A stretch of DNA of 64,000 bases from NCBI GenBank assembly GCA_964552795.1, contig CAZKIO010000015.1:12091-76090 (forward strand). The letters run 5' to 3'. Origin of the DNA: JAEUHZ01 sp964552795. GTDB lineage: Bacteria; Planctomycetota; UBA1135; GCA-002686595. Of this stretch, positions 33,386 to 46,344 are shown piece after piece. Both the position numbers and the translations under genes were made by a program. The stretch's first letter is position 1. Every line of letters begins with the position of its first letter. The notes beneath the pieces are model-generated. The model had not been told where the DNA came from. It worked only from the letters and a program-made list of their open reading frames with translations, and ran no database searches.

Positions 33386-34276
33386 CTAGCGGGGCGCGGC
33401 CCCGACCTTGACGTCGTCCTTGTAGTCGCCGGTCTGCGCCTCGTCGGGCTGGCCGTCCTCGTGGAAGTACTGCCAGGGGCCCTGGCGCAGCCCCTGCGCG
33501 TACGTGCCCGCGCGCTGGAGCTGGCCGTTGGGATACCACTCGCGCCACTCGCCGTCGGCCTTGCCGCCGCGGTACTCGATCTGCACGCGCGGCAACCCGC
33601 CGGGGTACCACATCGTCGACGTGCCCTCGGACTTGCCGTCCGCGTAGTTCGCGACCGCCTCGGTCTTGCCGTTCTCGAACCACGTGCGCCACTCGCCGTC
33701 GCGCTTGCCGCGCACGAAACGGCCTGCGCTCTGCTGCGCGCCGCTCTCGAACCACGACATCCACTCGCCGTCCTGTTCCCCGTCCACGTAGGCGCCCTCG
33801 GTCTCCTTGGCGCCGCTCTCGTAGTACGTGGTCCAGCGTCCCACGCGCTTGCCGGCCGCGAGGTCGCCGACGGCGCTCACCTTGCTGTTGGCGTAGAACA
33901 TCGTCATGCGCCCGTCGAGCTGGCCGTCGGCCCAGCCCGCTTCGCTCTTCAGCGCGCCGTCCTCGAAGTACTCGCGCCAGGTCCCGACCATGCGGCCGCG
34001 GTCGAACGCGCCCTGCGCCGACAACGCGCCGTTCGTGTGCCAGTAGCGCCACTCGCCATGCGGCTGGCCGCCCAGGATCGCGCCCTCCGCCTTCTTCTGC
34101 GTGCGCGCCGCGTCGTGGTACTCGACCCAGGGACCGTCGGGGCGCTGCGCGACGGCCGGGCCGCCCGCCGCGGGCGTGCGCGGGCCCACCGGGGGCGCGT
34201 CGCCGCAGGCGAGCAGGGCGGCGGAGCACAGGGCGGGCAGGCAGCGGCTCGCGGACACGATGCGTGCGAGGATCAT
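33386..34276 (-). CDS. YwqK/MORN_2-repeat lipoprotein
   Basis: 296 residues. The signal peptide ends in the lipobox SAALLACGD (Cys about 24). The rest is nine or ten repeats of about 23 residues of the kind G-x-W-x-x-ϕ-x-x-x-G-x-x-x-x-x-x-x-ϕ-x-x-G-x-x-x-G (for example GEWRTWFENGKTEA, GEWMSWFESGAQQS, GRWTTYYESGAKET). These MORN_2/YwqK repeats build a beta-rich rod. Homologues are often auto-annotated as antitoxin YwqK, but nothing here suggests toxin-antitoxin pairing; a surface or envelope role is more plausible. It is the first gene before glyA. A second, shorter paralogue is at 49026-49463. Confidence 0.85.
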   Translation of the reverse strand: MILARIVSASRCLPALCSAALLACGDAPPVGPRTPAAGGPAVAQRPDGPWVEYHDAARTQKKAEGAILGGQPHGEWRYWHTNGALSAQGAFDRGRMVGTWREYFEDGALKSEAGWADGQLDGRMTMFYANSKVSAVGDLAAGKRVGRWTTYYESGAKETEGAYVDGEQDGEWMSWFESGAQQSAGRFVRGKRDGEWRTWFENGKTEAVANYADGKSEGTSTMWYPGGLPRVQIEYRGGKADGEWREWYPNGQLQRAGTYAQGLRQGPWQYFHEDGQPDEAQTGDYKDDVKVGAAPR

Positions 34277-34282
34277 CCCGGA

Positions 34283-34288
34283 ATCGTA
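34283..34288 (-). promoter_or_regulatory. possible -10 box (TACGAT) of the YwqK-glyA operon
   Basis: TACGAT (four of six consensus) ends 6 nt before the ATG of the lipoprotein gene, without a Shine-Dalgarno sequence, as at other presumed leaderless starts in the window. Confidence 0.4.
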
Positions 34289-34366
34289 GCGGACGGCTCC
34301 CGCCGGCGCACCGCTTCCGGCCGGGCTCCCGCGACCCTAGGATGGCCGCCCCGCGAAGGTCCCCGC

Positions 34367-35860
34367 TTGCGCCGCATCGTCCTGTTCCTGGCCCTGGCGG
34401 CCGCTGCCGTGGCCGCCGTCCTCCTCCTGCGTGCGCGCGGGAACCAGCGCTGGAACGTCGTCCTCGTCACGCTGGACACCACGCGCGCGGATTTCCTCGG
34501 CTGCTACGGCTATCCGGGCGATCCCACGCCGCAGCTCGACGCCCTGGCGCGCGAGGGCGTGCGCTTCGACCAGGCCATCGCGACGGCGTCGGTGACGCCG
34601 GTCTCGCACGCCTCGATCCTGACCGGGCTCGACAACCACGCGCACGGCGTGCGCGTCCTGTCGGGCCTGTGCGGCTTCCGCCTGGGCGCGGACATCCCGA
34701 GCCTCAGCACGGTGCTGCGCGGCGCCGGCTGGGCGACGGCGGCCGTGCACAGCGCCTTCCCGGTGTCCGCGTACTTCGGGTTCGACCGCGGCTTCGACGT
34801 GTTCGAGAGCTTCAGCGGCGGGTTCCGCCCGGGACAGGCCGGCAACATGACCTGGGACCTGCCGCGCCTGCAGCGTCGATCGGACGAGACCACGACGATC
34901 GTGCTCGATCGCCTGCGCGAGACGGGCCGGCCGTTCTTCCTGTGGGTCCACATGTGGGATCCGCACGACAACGTGCTCGTGCCGCCGCCGGAGTACCTGC
35001 CGCCTTCGGTGCCGCGCCTCGCCGACGGCCGCCTGCCGGCGTCGCGCGAGCTGTACGCCGCGGAGGTGAGCTACGTCGACCACCAGCTCGGCCGGTTGTT
35101 CGCGTCGCTGCGCGAGAACGGCGAGTGGGAGCGCACGCTCGTCGTCGTCGTCGCCGATCACGGCGAGGGCCTGGGCGACCACGGCTGGCAGTACCACCGC
35201 ATCCTCTACCAGGAGCAGATCCGCGTGCCGCTCCTGGTGCGGATCCCCGGACCGCCCAACGGGCGCGAGGTGCCGGCGGTCGTGCGCACGACCGACATCT
35301 TCCCCACCGTGCTCGACTACCTGGGCGTCGCCGCGCCGCGCAGCGTCTCGGGTCGCAGCCTGCGTCCGCTGATCGAGGGACGCGACGACGCGCCGCGCAC
35401 CGCGTTCGCGGACCAGATCAACGGGTACGACCTGAACGTCGCCATGCTGACGCCGCGTCCGAACGACGACTTCATGTACGCCGTCATCGACGGCGGCTGG
35501 AAGCTCGTGTGGCGCCCGCTGCACCCCGAGCACAGCGAGCTGTTCCACCTCGACAGCGACCCGCGCGAGCTCGTCAACCGCTTCGACGGCGAGCCCGGAG
35601 AGGTCCTGCGCCTGCAGCGGCTCCTGGCGCGGCACGGCGGCTGGGTCACGACGCCGTGCCACGACGTGTCGGAGGACGCGCAGCTCGACGCGGCCGCGGC
35701 GGCGCGCGTCCTGGCTGAGCTGGGCTACGCCGGCGGCGGCGCGACGATCGAGGCGCGCTGGGGCTTCGCGTGCCCGGGCGAGCCGGGGCGCGTGGTCACG
35801 GACCCGGCCGAGCTGGACTGCCCGGACGGCGTCCTGCTCGTCCCCGCGCCGGACCGCTGA
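34367..35860 (+). CDS. sulfatase-fold membrane-anchored hydrolase without formylglycine motif
   Basis: 497 residues of the alkaline phosphatase/sulfatase superfamily. An N-terminal hydrophobic segment (IVLFLALAAAAVAAVLLL) anchors or exports it. Metal-site features are kept: TLDTTRAD (Asp about 37), and VADHGEGLGDHG with Asp/His about 264-265. Where true sulfatases have C/S-x-P-S-R for formylglycine, this protein has T-P-V-S-H (Thr about 77), so it is more likely a Thr-nucleophile phosphodiesterase or phosphotransferase. The C-terminal ~130 residues hold the sulfatase subdomain (KLVWRPLHPEHSELFHLDSDPRE). The start is TTG at 34367 with GAAGG 7 nt upstream, and TAGGAT at 34338-34343 could be the -10 box. 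It is divergent from the YwqK gene. Confidence 0.85.
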   Translation: MRRIVLFLALAAAAVAAVLLLRARGNQRWNVVLVTLDTTRADFLGCYGYPGDPTPQLDALAREGVRFDQAIATASVTPVSHASILTGLDNHAHGVRVLSGLCGFRLGADIPSLSTVLRGAGWATAAVHSAFPVSAYFGFDRGFDVFESFSGGFRPGQAGNMTWDLPRLQRRSDETTTIVLDRLRETGRPFFLWVHMWDPHDNVLVPPPEYLPPSVPRLADGRLPASRELYAAEVSYVDHQLGRLFASLRENGEWERTLVVVVADHGEGLGDHGWQYHRILYQEQIRVPLLVRIPGPPNGREVPAVVRTTDIFPTVLDYLGVAAPRSVSGRSLRPLIEGRDDAPRTAFADQINGYDLNVAMLTPRPNDDFMYAVIDGGWKLVWRPLHPEHSELFHLDSDPRELVNRFDGEPGEVLRLQRLLARHGGWVTTPCHDVSEDAQLDAAAAARVLAELGYAGGGATIEARWGFACPGEPGRVVTDPAELDCPDGVLLVPAPDR

Positions 35861-36071
35861 AACGGCGCCAACCCGCGGTTTCGGCGCGTGCCGGGCGCGG
35901 GTACACTGGGGGGATAGGCCGGACTCAGGAAGCCGGCCCATTGCCTCGCCGACCGCATCTTCGACCGGGCTTCAACCGCCCCTGATGCGCGGAGCGTGCA
36001 ATGCCCCGAGCCCGCGGCGCCTGCCCCACGCCGCGGAGCGCCACGTCTCAACCCAGGGGACCTCAGGAACC

Positions 36072-37256
36072 ATGAAAACGACCCTCCTCACCGCTGCCGC
36101 CGGGCTGTTCGCCCTGGCCACCGCGACCCCCGCGCAAGTCCTCATCAACGAGTGCTACGTCAGCCATGCCGGCGCGGACACGCTCGAGTTCGTCGAGCTC
36201 AGGGGTCCCGCCGGGACCTCGCTGAACGGCTACATGTTCCTGGTCGTCGAGGGCGACGGCGCGAGCCAAGGCACGCTCGATCGCGCCTACGACCTGAGCG
36301 GCGGCACCATCGGCGCCTCGGGACTGTGGGTCCTTGGAACCGCGGGGCTGGCCCCCACCTATCCGGCGCCCGACATGGTCCTGCCGCTGGCGAACGACAA
36401 CTTCGAGAACGGCACCGACACGTTCTACCTGATCACGACCACCAACGTCGCCGGCGTCACGGCGCTCGTGGGAACCGACATCCGCAACCCGCCGGGCGGC
36501 GGCCTCGTCACCGTGCTGGCGAGCGATCCCCAGATCACGATCGTCGACCGGTTCGGCCTGGTCGACAGCGGCTACCCGGCGACCGACGCCGTCTTCGACG
36601 GCGCGGTCGTGCTCGGCCCGGACGGCACGTTCCTGCCGGCCGGGGCCGTGCGCTGCTGCGATGCGCCGAACCCGTTCAGCACGACGGTGTTCCTGGACTT
36701 CGCCGTTCCTCCGGGGACGCCGGGCTACGCAGCCATCACCCCGGGGGCATCCAACACCACGTGCGGCGCCCCGTGCAGCAGCCCCGGAACCTCGTTCTGC
36801 CCCGGTGACGGCAGCGGCACGGCCTGCCCGTGCGCCAACCACAGCGCGGTCGGCGCCAACGAGGGCTGTCTCAACTCGCTGGGCACCGCCGGCAAGCTGG
36901 TGGGCTCGGGCACCCCGAGTCTCTCGGGCGACACCGTGGTCCTGTCCGGCAGCGGCATGCCCAACTCGTCGGCCCTGTACTTCCAGGGCACGACGCAGCA
37001 GAGCGCCGGCGCCGGCGCAGCGTTCGGCGACGGCCTGCGTTGCGCGGGCGGATCGGTCATCCGCCTGGGAACGAAGACGAACGTCGCCGGCGCCAGCCAG
37101 TACCCCGCCGGCGGCGATCCCTCGGTCTCCGTCCGCGGTCTCGTGACGACGCCGGGCACCCGCACCTACCAGGTGTGGTACCGCAACGCCGCGGCGTTCT
37201 GCACCGCCAGCACGTTCAACGTGTCGAACGGCTGGGAAATCACCTGGGTGATGTGA
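36072..37256 (+). CDS. secreted lamin-tail-like protein with six-Cys C-terminal domain
   Basis: 394 residues with a clean signal peptide (MKTTLLTAAAGLFALATATPAQ). Residues about 22-235 begin VLINECYVSHAGADTLEFVEL, like bacterial lamin-tail (LTD) domains, a beta-sandwich of unknown ligand. Residues about 239-394 form the six-cysteine C-terminal domain: FCPGDG, CPCANHS, GCLNSLGTAG, SSALYFQGT, GDGLRCAGGSVIRLGTKTN, and VWYRNAAAFCTASTFN. The same domain ends the proteins at 48206-49042 and 54893-56254. It is probably a surface or secretion-sorting module (inference). AGGA lies 4 nt before ATG. It converges on another LTD protein, with a strong hairpin between them. Confidence 0.8.
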   Translation: MKTTLLTAAAGLFALATATPAQVLINECYVSHAGADTLEFVELRGPAGTSLNGYMFLVVEGDGASQGTLDRAYDLSGGTIGASGLWVLGTAGLAPTYPAPDMVLPLANDNFENGTDTFYLITTTNVAGVTALVGTDIRNPPGGGLVTVLASDPQITIVDRFGLVDSGYPATDAVFDGAVVLGPDGTFLPAGAVRCCDAPNPFSTTVFLDFAVPPGTPGYAAITPGASNTTCGAPCSSPGTSFCPGDGSGTACPCANHSAVGANEGCLNSLGTAGKLVGSGTPSLSGDTVVLSGSGMPNSSALYFQGTTQQSAGAGAAFGDGLRCAGGSVIRLGTKTNVAGASQYPAGGDPSVSVRGLVTTPGTRTYQVWYRNAAAFCTASTFNVSNGWEITWVM

Positions 37257-37260
37257 TTCG

Positions 37261-37284
37261 CGCGGACGCCTGAGCGCGTCCGCG
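37261..37284 (+). terminator. hairpin after the six-Cys protein gene
   Basis: A perfect 9-bp stem (CGCGGACGC / GCGTCCGCG) with a 6-nt loop, starting 4 nt after the TGA. No T-tract follows, as is common in very GC-rich genomes. It may act with the next, larger hairpin. Confidence 0.5.
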
Positions 37285-37292
37285 ATCCCCCA

Positions 37293-37331
37293 CAGCGCCC
37301 CTCCGCGCCACGCCGGTGCGGAGGGGCGCTG
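37293..37331. terminator. strong bidirectional hairpin between convergent genes
   Basis: A perfect 14-bp stem (CAGCGCCCCTCCGC with its complement) around an 11-nt loop, in the 96-bp gap between convergent genes. Its symmetry and position suggest termination in both directions. No U-tract is present. Confidence 0.7.
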
Positions 37332-37352
37332 CGTTGGATCGCGGTCTCGCGC

Positions 37353-38054
37353 TCACGGACAGGCGTCGTTGTCGCCGCGCGGCGTCCCCGTGTCGCCGTT
37401 GGTCGCGCTGATCGCGACCGAGGAGTGGCACCAGTTGGCAGGGTCGTCGTTCTGGTACGCCGTGCGCGCGTCCATGCGCAGGCTGATCGACCGCCCCGGG
37501 GTGTCCGGCCACAGCACGCCGTCGTCGTAGGCCACGCGATCGACCACCGTTCCGTCGACGCGCTTCAGGACGATCTGATCGGCGCCGTTGCCCAGGGAGA
37601 ATCCGCTCCACACGTAGTCCACCTGGACGCCGCCGTTGAGCGCAGGGTCGGAGTTGTTCCCGAGCACCAGGTACTTCCCGGGGCCGAAGCGCAGGCCCGC
37701 GCCCCCCACGTGGATGATGTGGAGCGCTCCGGCGTCGTCCGCGAGGAAGAGACCCTCGAGGTTCGCGCGCCAGGGCAGGGTGTTGTAGACCTCGATCCAC
37801 TCGCCGCGCGCGTCGGTGACCGTCGCCGGGTCCTTCATGAACTCGGTCACGATGATCTCGCCGGTCTGCACCGGCGGGCCCTGCCAGATGCTCGCGTCTG
37901 GGCCGGGGCCGATCTCCCGGGTGAGCGCCGCGCTCGGGCCCTGGAACGGCGACGCCGGCGACGCCGGGCAGAGGCACGGCAGGAGCGCCAGGGGTGAGAG
38001 TGCGGCGGCGAGCCTTCCGGCCGGCCGCCCGTGCTGCTTGTCTTCGAATCGCAT
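37353..38054 (-). CDS. secreted lamin-tail-domain protein
   Basis: 233 residues. A basic N-terminus and a hydrophobic stretch (AALSPLALLPCLCPASPA) form a signal peptide. The mature part is a single bacterial LTD domain: GEIIVTEFMKDPATVT, GEWIEVYNT, LFLADDAG, YLVLGNNSD, ADQIVLKRVDG and VDRVAYDDG, ending in a serine-rich tail. LTD domains occur in secreted or surface proteins, often with nucleases or carbohydrate modules; here it is alone. GAGGA sits 6 nt before ATG at 38054. A 12-bp inverted repeat lies 17 bp upstream of the start. Confidence 0.82.
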   Translation of the reverse strand: MRFEDKQHGRPAGRLAAALSPLALLPCLCPASPASPFQGPSAALTREIGPGPDASIWQGPPVQTGEIIVTEFMKDPATVTDARGEWIEVYNTLPWRANLEGLFLADDAGALHIIHVGGAGLRFGPGKYLVLGNNSDPALNGGVQVDYVWSGFSLGNGADQIVLKRVDGTVVDRVAYDDGVLWPDTPGRSISLRMDARTAYQNDDPANWCHSSVAISATNGDTGTPRGDNDACP

Positions 38055-38071
38055 CCAACGTCCTCGGGGGC

Positions 38072-38115
38072 GGACTGCGCGCGCGGTGCGCCCCCCAGCA
38101 TCCCGCGCGCAGTCC
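38072..38115 (-). repeat. 12-bp inverted repeat in the leader of the LTD gene
   Basis: GGACTGCGCGCG (38072-38083) and its perfect complement (38104-38115) enclose 20 nt. On the minus strand the hairpin would lie 17 nt before the LTD start codon, next to the ribosome-binding site. Confidence 0.55.
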
Positions 38116-38206
38116 ACCGACCGATCGAAACCGGCAACGGTTGCAGGTCCGCGCACGGAAATCCGTTCCCCGCGCGGGCCGCGGGTCCGATACGCCCGCC
38201 GTCACC

Positions 38207-38235
38207 TTGACCGAATCGGCGTTCCGGGCGAGGAT
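38207..38235 (+). promoter_or_regulatory. possible promoter of the multihaem cytochrome gene
   Basis: TTGACC (five of six) and GAGGAT (three of six) are 17 nt apart, about 86 nt before the cytochrome start codon. The -10 is weak, so this is tentative. Confidence 0.25.
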
Positions 38236-38321
38236 TTCCAGGCTCGCCCGCGTCGCAATTCCGGCGCGGAAGCCCCCCAGACTGCCGCGGCGCCCGCCAC
38301 GCGCAGCAGGACCGCCAGCGC

Positions 38322-40424
38322 ATGCAACACCTCGATCGAGCACCTTCGTCCCTGCGTCCCGCGGCCCTGGGAGCGCTGGTCCTCGCGGCCGGCGCCCTGA
38401 CCACTGGCGCGCTGAGCGCGAACGCGGTCGTCCAGACGCAACTGCCCACCACGCTGCGCGACTTCCAGCAGCCGGGCACGCAGCCGGGCATGATGGTCCA
38501 CCCCATCGAGCCGGCGACCAACTGCACCGGTTGCCACAGCGGCTACGACGAGACGGCCGAGCCCTACGAGCGCTGGACGGCCAGCATGATGGGCCAGGCC
38601 GGCCGCGACCCGATCTTTCACGCCGGTCTCGCCATCGCCAACCAGGACGCGGCGTTCTCGGGCGAGTGGTGCCTGCGCTGCCACGCGCCCGGCGCGTGGC
38701 TCGACGGCCGCAGCACGCCGCCGGACGGCAGCGCCCTCGACCATGGCCTCGGCGACTTCGACGGCGTGAACTGCCACCTGTGCCACCGCATGGTGGACCC
38801 GTTCGAGAGCAGCGAGAACCCCGTCGTCGACAAGCGCATCCTGCAGCAGGTGGCGATGGTCGGCGGGCTGCCGCCCACACCGGGCAACGGCCAGTTCATC
38901 GTCGATCCGACGGACACGCGGCGCGGGCCCTTCGACCTGGGTCCGAGCTTCTTCTTCCACGACTGGGCCCAGTCGGCGTTCCACCGCGACTCGCTGCTGT
39001 GCGGCACGTGCCACGACGTCTCCAACCCGGCGTTCACCAAGCAGCCCGACGGCACGTTCGCGCTGAACGCGGTCGACCAGCAGCACCCGACGCACAACAA
39101 GTACCAGCAGTACCCGATCGAGCGCACCTACAGCGAATGGCTGGAGAGCGCCTTCGCGGACGGCAACATCGAGCTGTTCGGACGCTTCGGCGGCAACAAG
39201 TCGAGCTACAGCACGTGCCAGGACTGCCACATGCAGGACACGACCGGCCAGGCCTGCCAGCCGGTGCTGAACCCGCCCGTCCGCAGCGACCTGCCGCAGC
39301 ACAACCTGAACGGCGTGAACTCGTGGGTGCTGCGCGCGGTGCGCGCGCTGTACCCGGACACCGAGACGGGCCTCACCACCGCGGCGGTCATCAACGCCAT
39401 GGCGCGCACGCAGTTCATGCACGAGCGCGCGCTGGACGTCCACGGCTGGGTGAACCAGGGCCAGTTGCGCGTGCGCATCGTCAACCAGACCGGCCACAAG
39501 CTGCCCACCGGCTACGGCGAGGGCCGCCGCATGTGGATCAACGTGCGCTTCTACGGCGCCGGCGACGTGCTGCTCGCGGAGCGCGGCGCGTACGACGGCA
39601 CGACCGCCGTGCTGACCACGGGCGACACGCGCGTCTACGAGATCAAGCAGGGCATCGACGCGCCGCTGGCCGCGGTCACGGGCGTGCCCGAGGGGCCCAG
39701 CTTCCACTTCGTGCTCAACAACAAGGTCTTCGGCGACAACCGGATCCCGCCGCGCGGCTTCACGATCGCGGGTTTCGACGCGGTGGACGCCGAGCCCGTC
39801 GCCCACACCTACGCCGACGAGCAGTACTGGGACGACACGCACTACGCCGTCCCGCCGGGCAGCGTGCGGGCCGAGATCGACGTGTGGCACCAGACCACGA
39901 CCAAGGAGTACATCGAGTTCCTGCGCGACAGGAACGTCACGAACAGCGCGGGCATGGTGGCCTACAACCAGTGGGTCGCGCAGGGCAAGAGCGCGCCGGT
40001 CCTGAAGGCCTCGGTGGCCGTGGACATCGCGGCCGCCCCGTGCGTGCAGCCGATCCAGTACGGAACGGCCAAGCGCCTCTCGAACGGCCGCTATCCGGGC
40101 GTGATCTGGTCGGGCACGCCGAGCGTCAGCGGGATCGGCTTCGCGGTCGTCGTGCGCAACGGCCTGCCGGGCAGCTTCGGCGCGCTGCGCTCGAGCCCCA
40201 CGCAGGCCAGCATCCCGTTCCAGGGCGGCACGCTGCTGCTCGGCGGCGCGCTGACGAACGTGGCCTTCTACCAGCTCGACGCGATGGGTCAGGCGCTGCT
40301 CCCGATCGCCTTGCACCCCTCGATGGCCGGCACGCGCGTCAACTACCAGGCGTTCTTCCGCGACCGCCACACGCCCGGCGGCGTGGCGCTCACGAACGCG
40401 CTGCACGTCGAGTTCTGCCCGTAG
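38322..40424 (+). CDS. exported five-haem cytochrome c
   Basis: 700 residues with an N-terminal export signal (LGALVLAAGALTTGALSANA). Five CxxCH haem-binding motifs lie in the first 305 residues: CTGCH 68, CLRCH 117, CHLCH 151, CGTCH 227 and CQDCH 299. Further His residues (HDWAQSAFH, HPTHNK) may give distal ligands. The layout resembles cytochrome c554-like electron-transfer proteins. The central part (330-560) has beta-rich segments, and the last ~130 residues form a C-terminal module (FAVVVRNGLPGSFG ... ALTNALHVEFCP) of the kind seen on other secreted planctomycete proteins. Likely periplasmic electron transfer or a surface oxidoreductase; the redox partner is unknown, although a cupredoxin is encoded at 48206. 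Confidence 0.85.
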   Translation: MQHLDRAPSSLRPAALGALVLAAGALTTGALSANAVVQTQLPTTLRDFQQPGTQPGMMVHPIEPATNCTGCHSGYDETAEPYERWTASMMGQAGRDPIFHAGLAIANQDAAFSGEWCLRCHAPGAWLDGRSTPPDGSALDHGLGDFDGVNCHLCHRMVDPFESSENPVVDKRILQQVAMVGGLPPTPGNGQFIVDPTDTRRGPFDLGPSFFFHDWAQSAFHRDSLLCGTCHDVSNPAFTKQPDGTFALNAVDQQHPTHNKYQQYPIERTYSEWLESAFADGNIELFGRFGGNKSSYSTCQDCHMQDTTGQACQPVLNPPVRSDLPQHNLNGVNSWVLRAVRALYPDTETGLTTAAVINAMARTQFMHERALDVHGWVNQGQLRVRIVNQTGHKLPTGYGEGRRMWINVRFYGAGDVLLAERGAYDGTTAVLTTGDTRVYEIKQGIDAPLAAVTGVPEGPSFHFVLNNKVFGDNRIPPRGFTIAGFDAVDAEPVAHTYADEQYWDDTHYAVPPGSVRAEIDVWHQTTTKEYIEFLRDRNVTNSAGMVAYNQWVAQGKSAPVLKASVAVDIAAAPCVQPIQYGTAKRLSNGRYPGVIWSGTPSVSGIGFAVVVRNGLPGSFGALRSSPTQASIPFQGGTLLLGGALTNVAFYQLDAMGQALLPIALHPSMAGTRVNYQAFFRDRHTPGGVALTNALHVEFCP

Positions 40425-40446
40425 CAGCCCGCATCCGAGTTCCGAG

Positions 40447-40477
40447 CGCGCGGCGGCCCGGCGGGTCGCCGCGCGCC
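40447..40477 (+). terminator. hairpin terminator after the cytochrome gene
   Basis: A perfect 10-bp stem (GCGCGCGGCG / CGCCGCGCGC) whose loop can pair further to about 14 bp, 22 nt after the stop codon, followed by CGC and TTT. It would end the cytochrome transcript. Confidence 0.65.
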
Positions 40478-40502
40478 GCTTTGCGCGGCGGCCCCGATCC
40501 CC

Positions 40503-40508
40503 TATCGT
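40503..40508 (+). promoter_or_regulatory. possible -10 box (TATCGT) of the AsmA-like gene
   Basis: TATCGT (four of six) ends 8 nt before ATG at 40517, with no Shine-Dalgarno sequence; it directly follows the terminator hairpin of the cytochrome gene. Confidence 0.45.
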
Positions 40509-40516
40509 CGGACGCC

Positions 40517-41285
40517 ATGAAGATCGTGGTCCGCGTCGGCGTCGTCCTGCTGCTCCTGCTCGTGCTGCTGCTCTCCGGCACGCTGCTCTTCACCGGATCG
40601 ATCGTGAAATCGGCGATCGAGCACGGAGGCACCTGGGCCACGGGCTCGGCCACGCGCGTCGAGTCCGCCTCGGCCGGCATCGTCGGCGGCGAGCTGGAGC
40701 TCGAGCGACTCTCGATCGCCAACCCCGCGGGCTTCAGCGACCAGCCGTTCCTGCGCATCGCGACGACGCGCGCCGGCTGGGACAGCCGCTCCCTGCTCTC
40801 GGACCGGATCCACGTGCGCGAGATCGCCGTCGACGGGCTGGCGCTGCGCCTGGAACGCACGGCGCAGGGCACGAACTACGGCGCGATCCTCGCGCATCTG
40901 GAGCGCAAGGGCGGCGAGCCGGCGGCGCCGGCCGAGGGCGGCGCGCGCCGGACGCTGATCGTCGACCGCATCGTGCTCACCAACCTGACCGCGGACTTGG
41001 TCCTCGCCGACCTGCCGCTCGCCTCCGGCAGCTACAGCGCCAAGGTCCCGCGCCTGGAGATCGCGGACTTCCGCAGCGACGGCAGCACGCCCGAGATCGT
41101 CGGCAAGCTCCTGGGCGCCGTGCTGGAGGCGGCGCTGTCCAGCAGCCTCGAGGCCGGGCAGGGCATCTTCCCCAAGGACCTGTTGACGGACCTGCAGAAG
41201 AAGCTGGAGGGCGCCGAGGTGCTCGACGAAGCCAAGAAGACGTTGAAGTCCCTCGAGCCCGCGCTCGACGGCCTGGGCGACCTCT

Positions 41286-41302
<17 letters not shown>
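40517..41302 (+). CDS. AsmA/DUF748-like membrane-anchored protein
   Basis: 261 residues with one N-terminal membrane helix (VVLLLLLVLLLSGTLLF). The region after it reads VESASAGIVGGELELERLSIANPAGFSDQPFLRI, then ALRLERTAQGTNYGAIL and LTADLVLADLP, the beta-strand pattern of the AsmA/TamB/DUF748 family of envelope proteins that bridge lipids between membranes. The C-terminal ~60 residues are helical and Lys-rich (LLTDLQKKLEGAEVLDEAKKTLKSLE), possibly a coiled coil. It is much shorter than AsmA (about 600), so only one lipid-groove module is present. It overlaps the convergent regulator gene by 17 bp. Confidence 0.7.
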
Positions 41303-46187
<4,885 letters not shown>

Positions 46188-46344
46188 GTCCAGATTATGG
46201 ACGAACATGGGCGTTCGCGCCACCCTCGCGGTGCGCGCCCCCGCCGAAATGGGGCCGCAGTGGCGTCCGCGCGGGCGGCCGCGCCCGACGAAGATCGGGG
46301 GCATGTGGTTTGATTGGATCGGGCCTCGCACCAAGAGGCCCCCC

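Noticed and set aside
33386..34276. YwqK antitoxin with a toxin partner
   Set aside because: The protein is a signal-peptide lipoprotein made of MORN_2 repeats; the neighbours are glyA and a sulfatase-like gene, neither a toxin.
35902..35907. TACACT as the promoter of the secreted protein at 36072
   Set aside because: The start codon is 165 nt away and the -35 position reads TTTCGG; too weak to call.
46251..46264. A sigma-54 promoter (GG-N10-GC) as a feature
   Set aside because: GG-N10-GC is very frequent by chance in this sequence, and the flanking bases match the consensus poorly; mentioned only as support for the palindrome finding.
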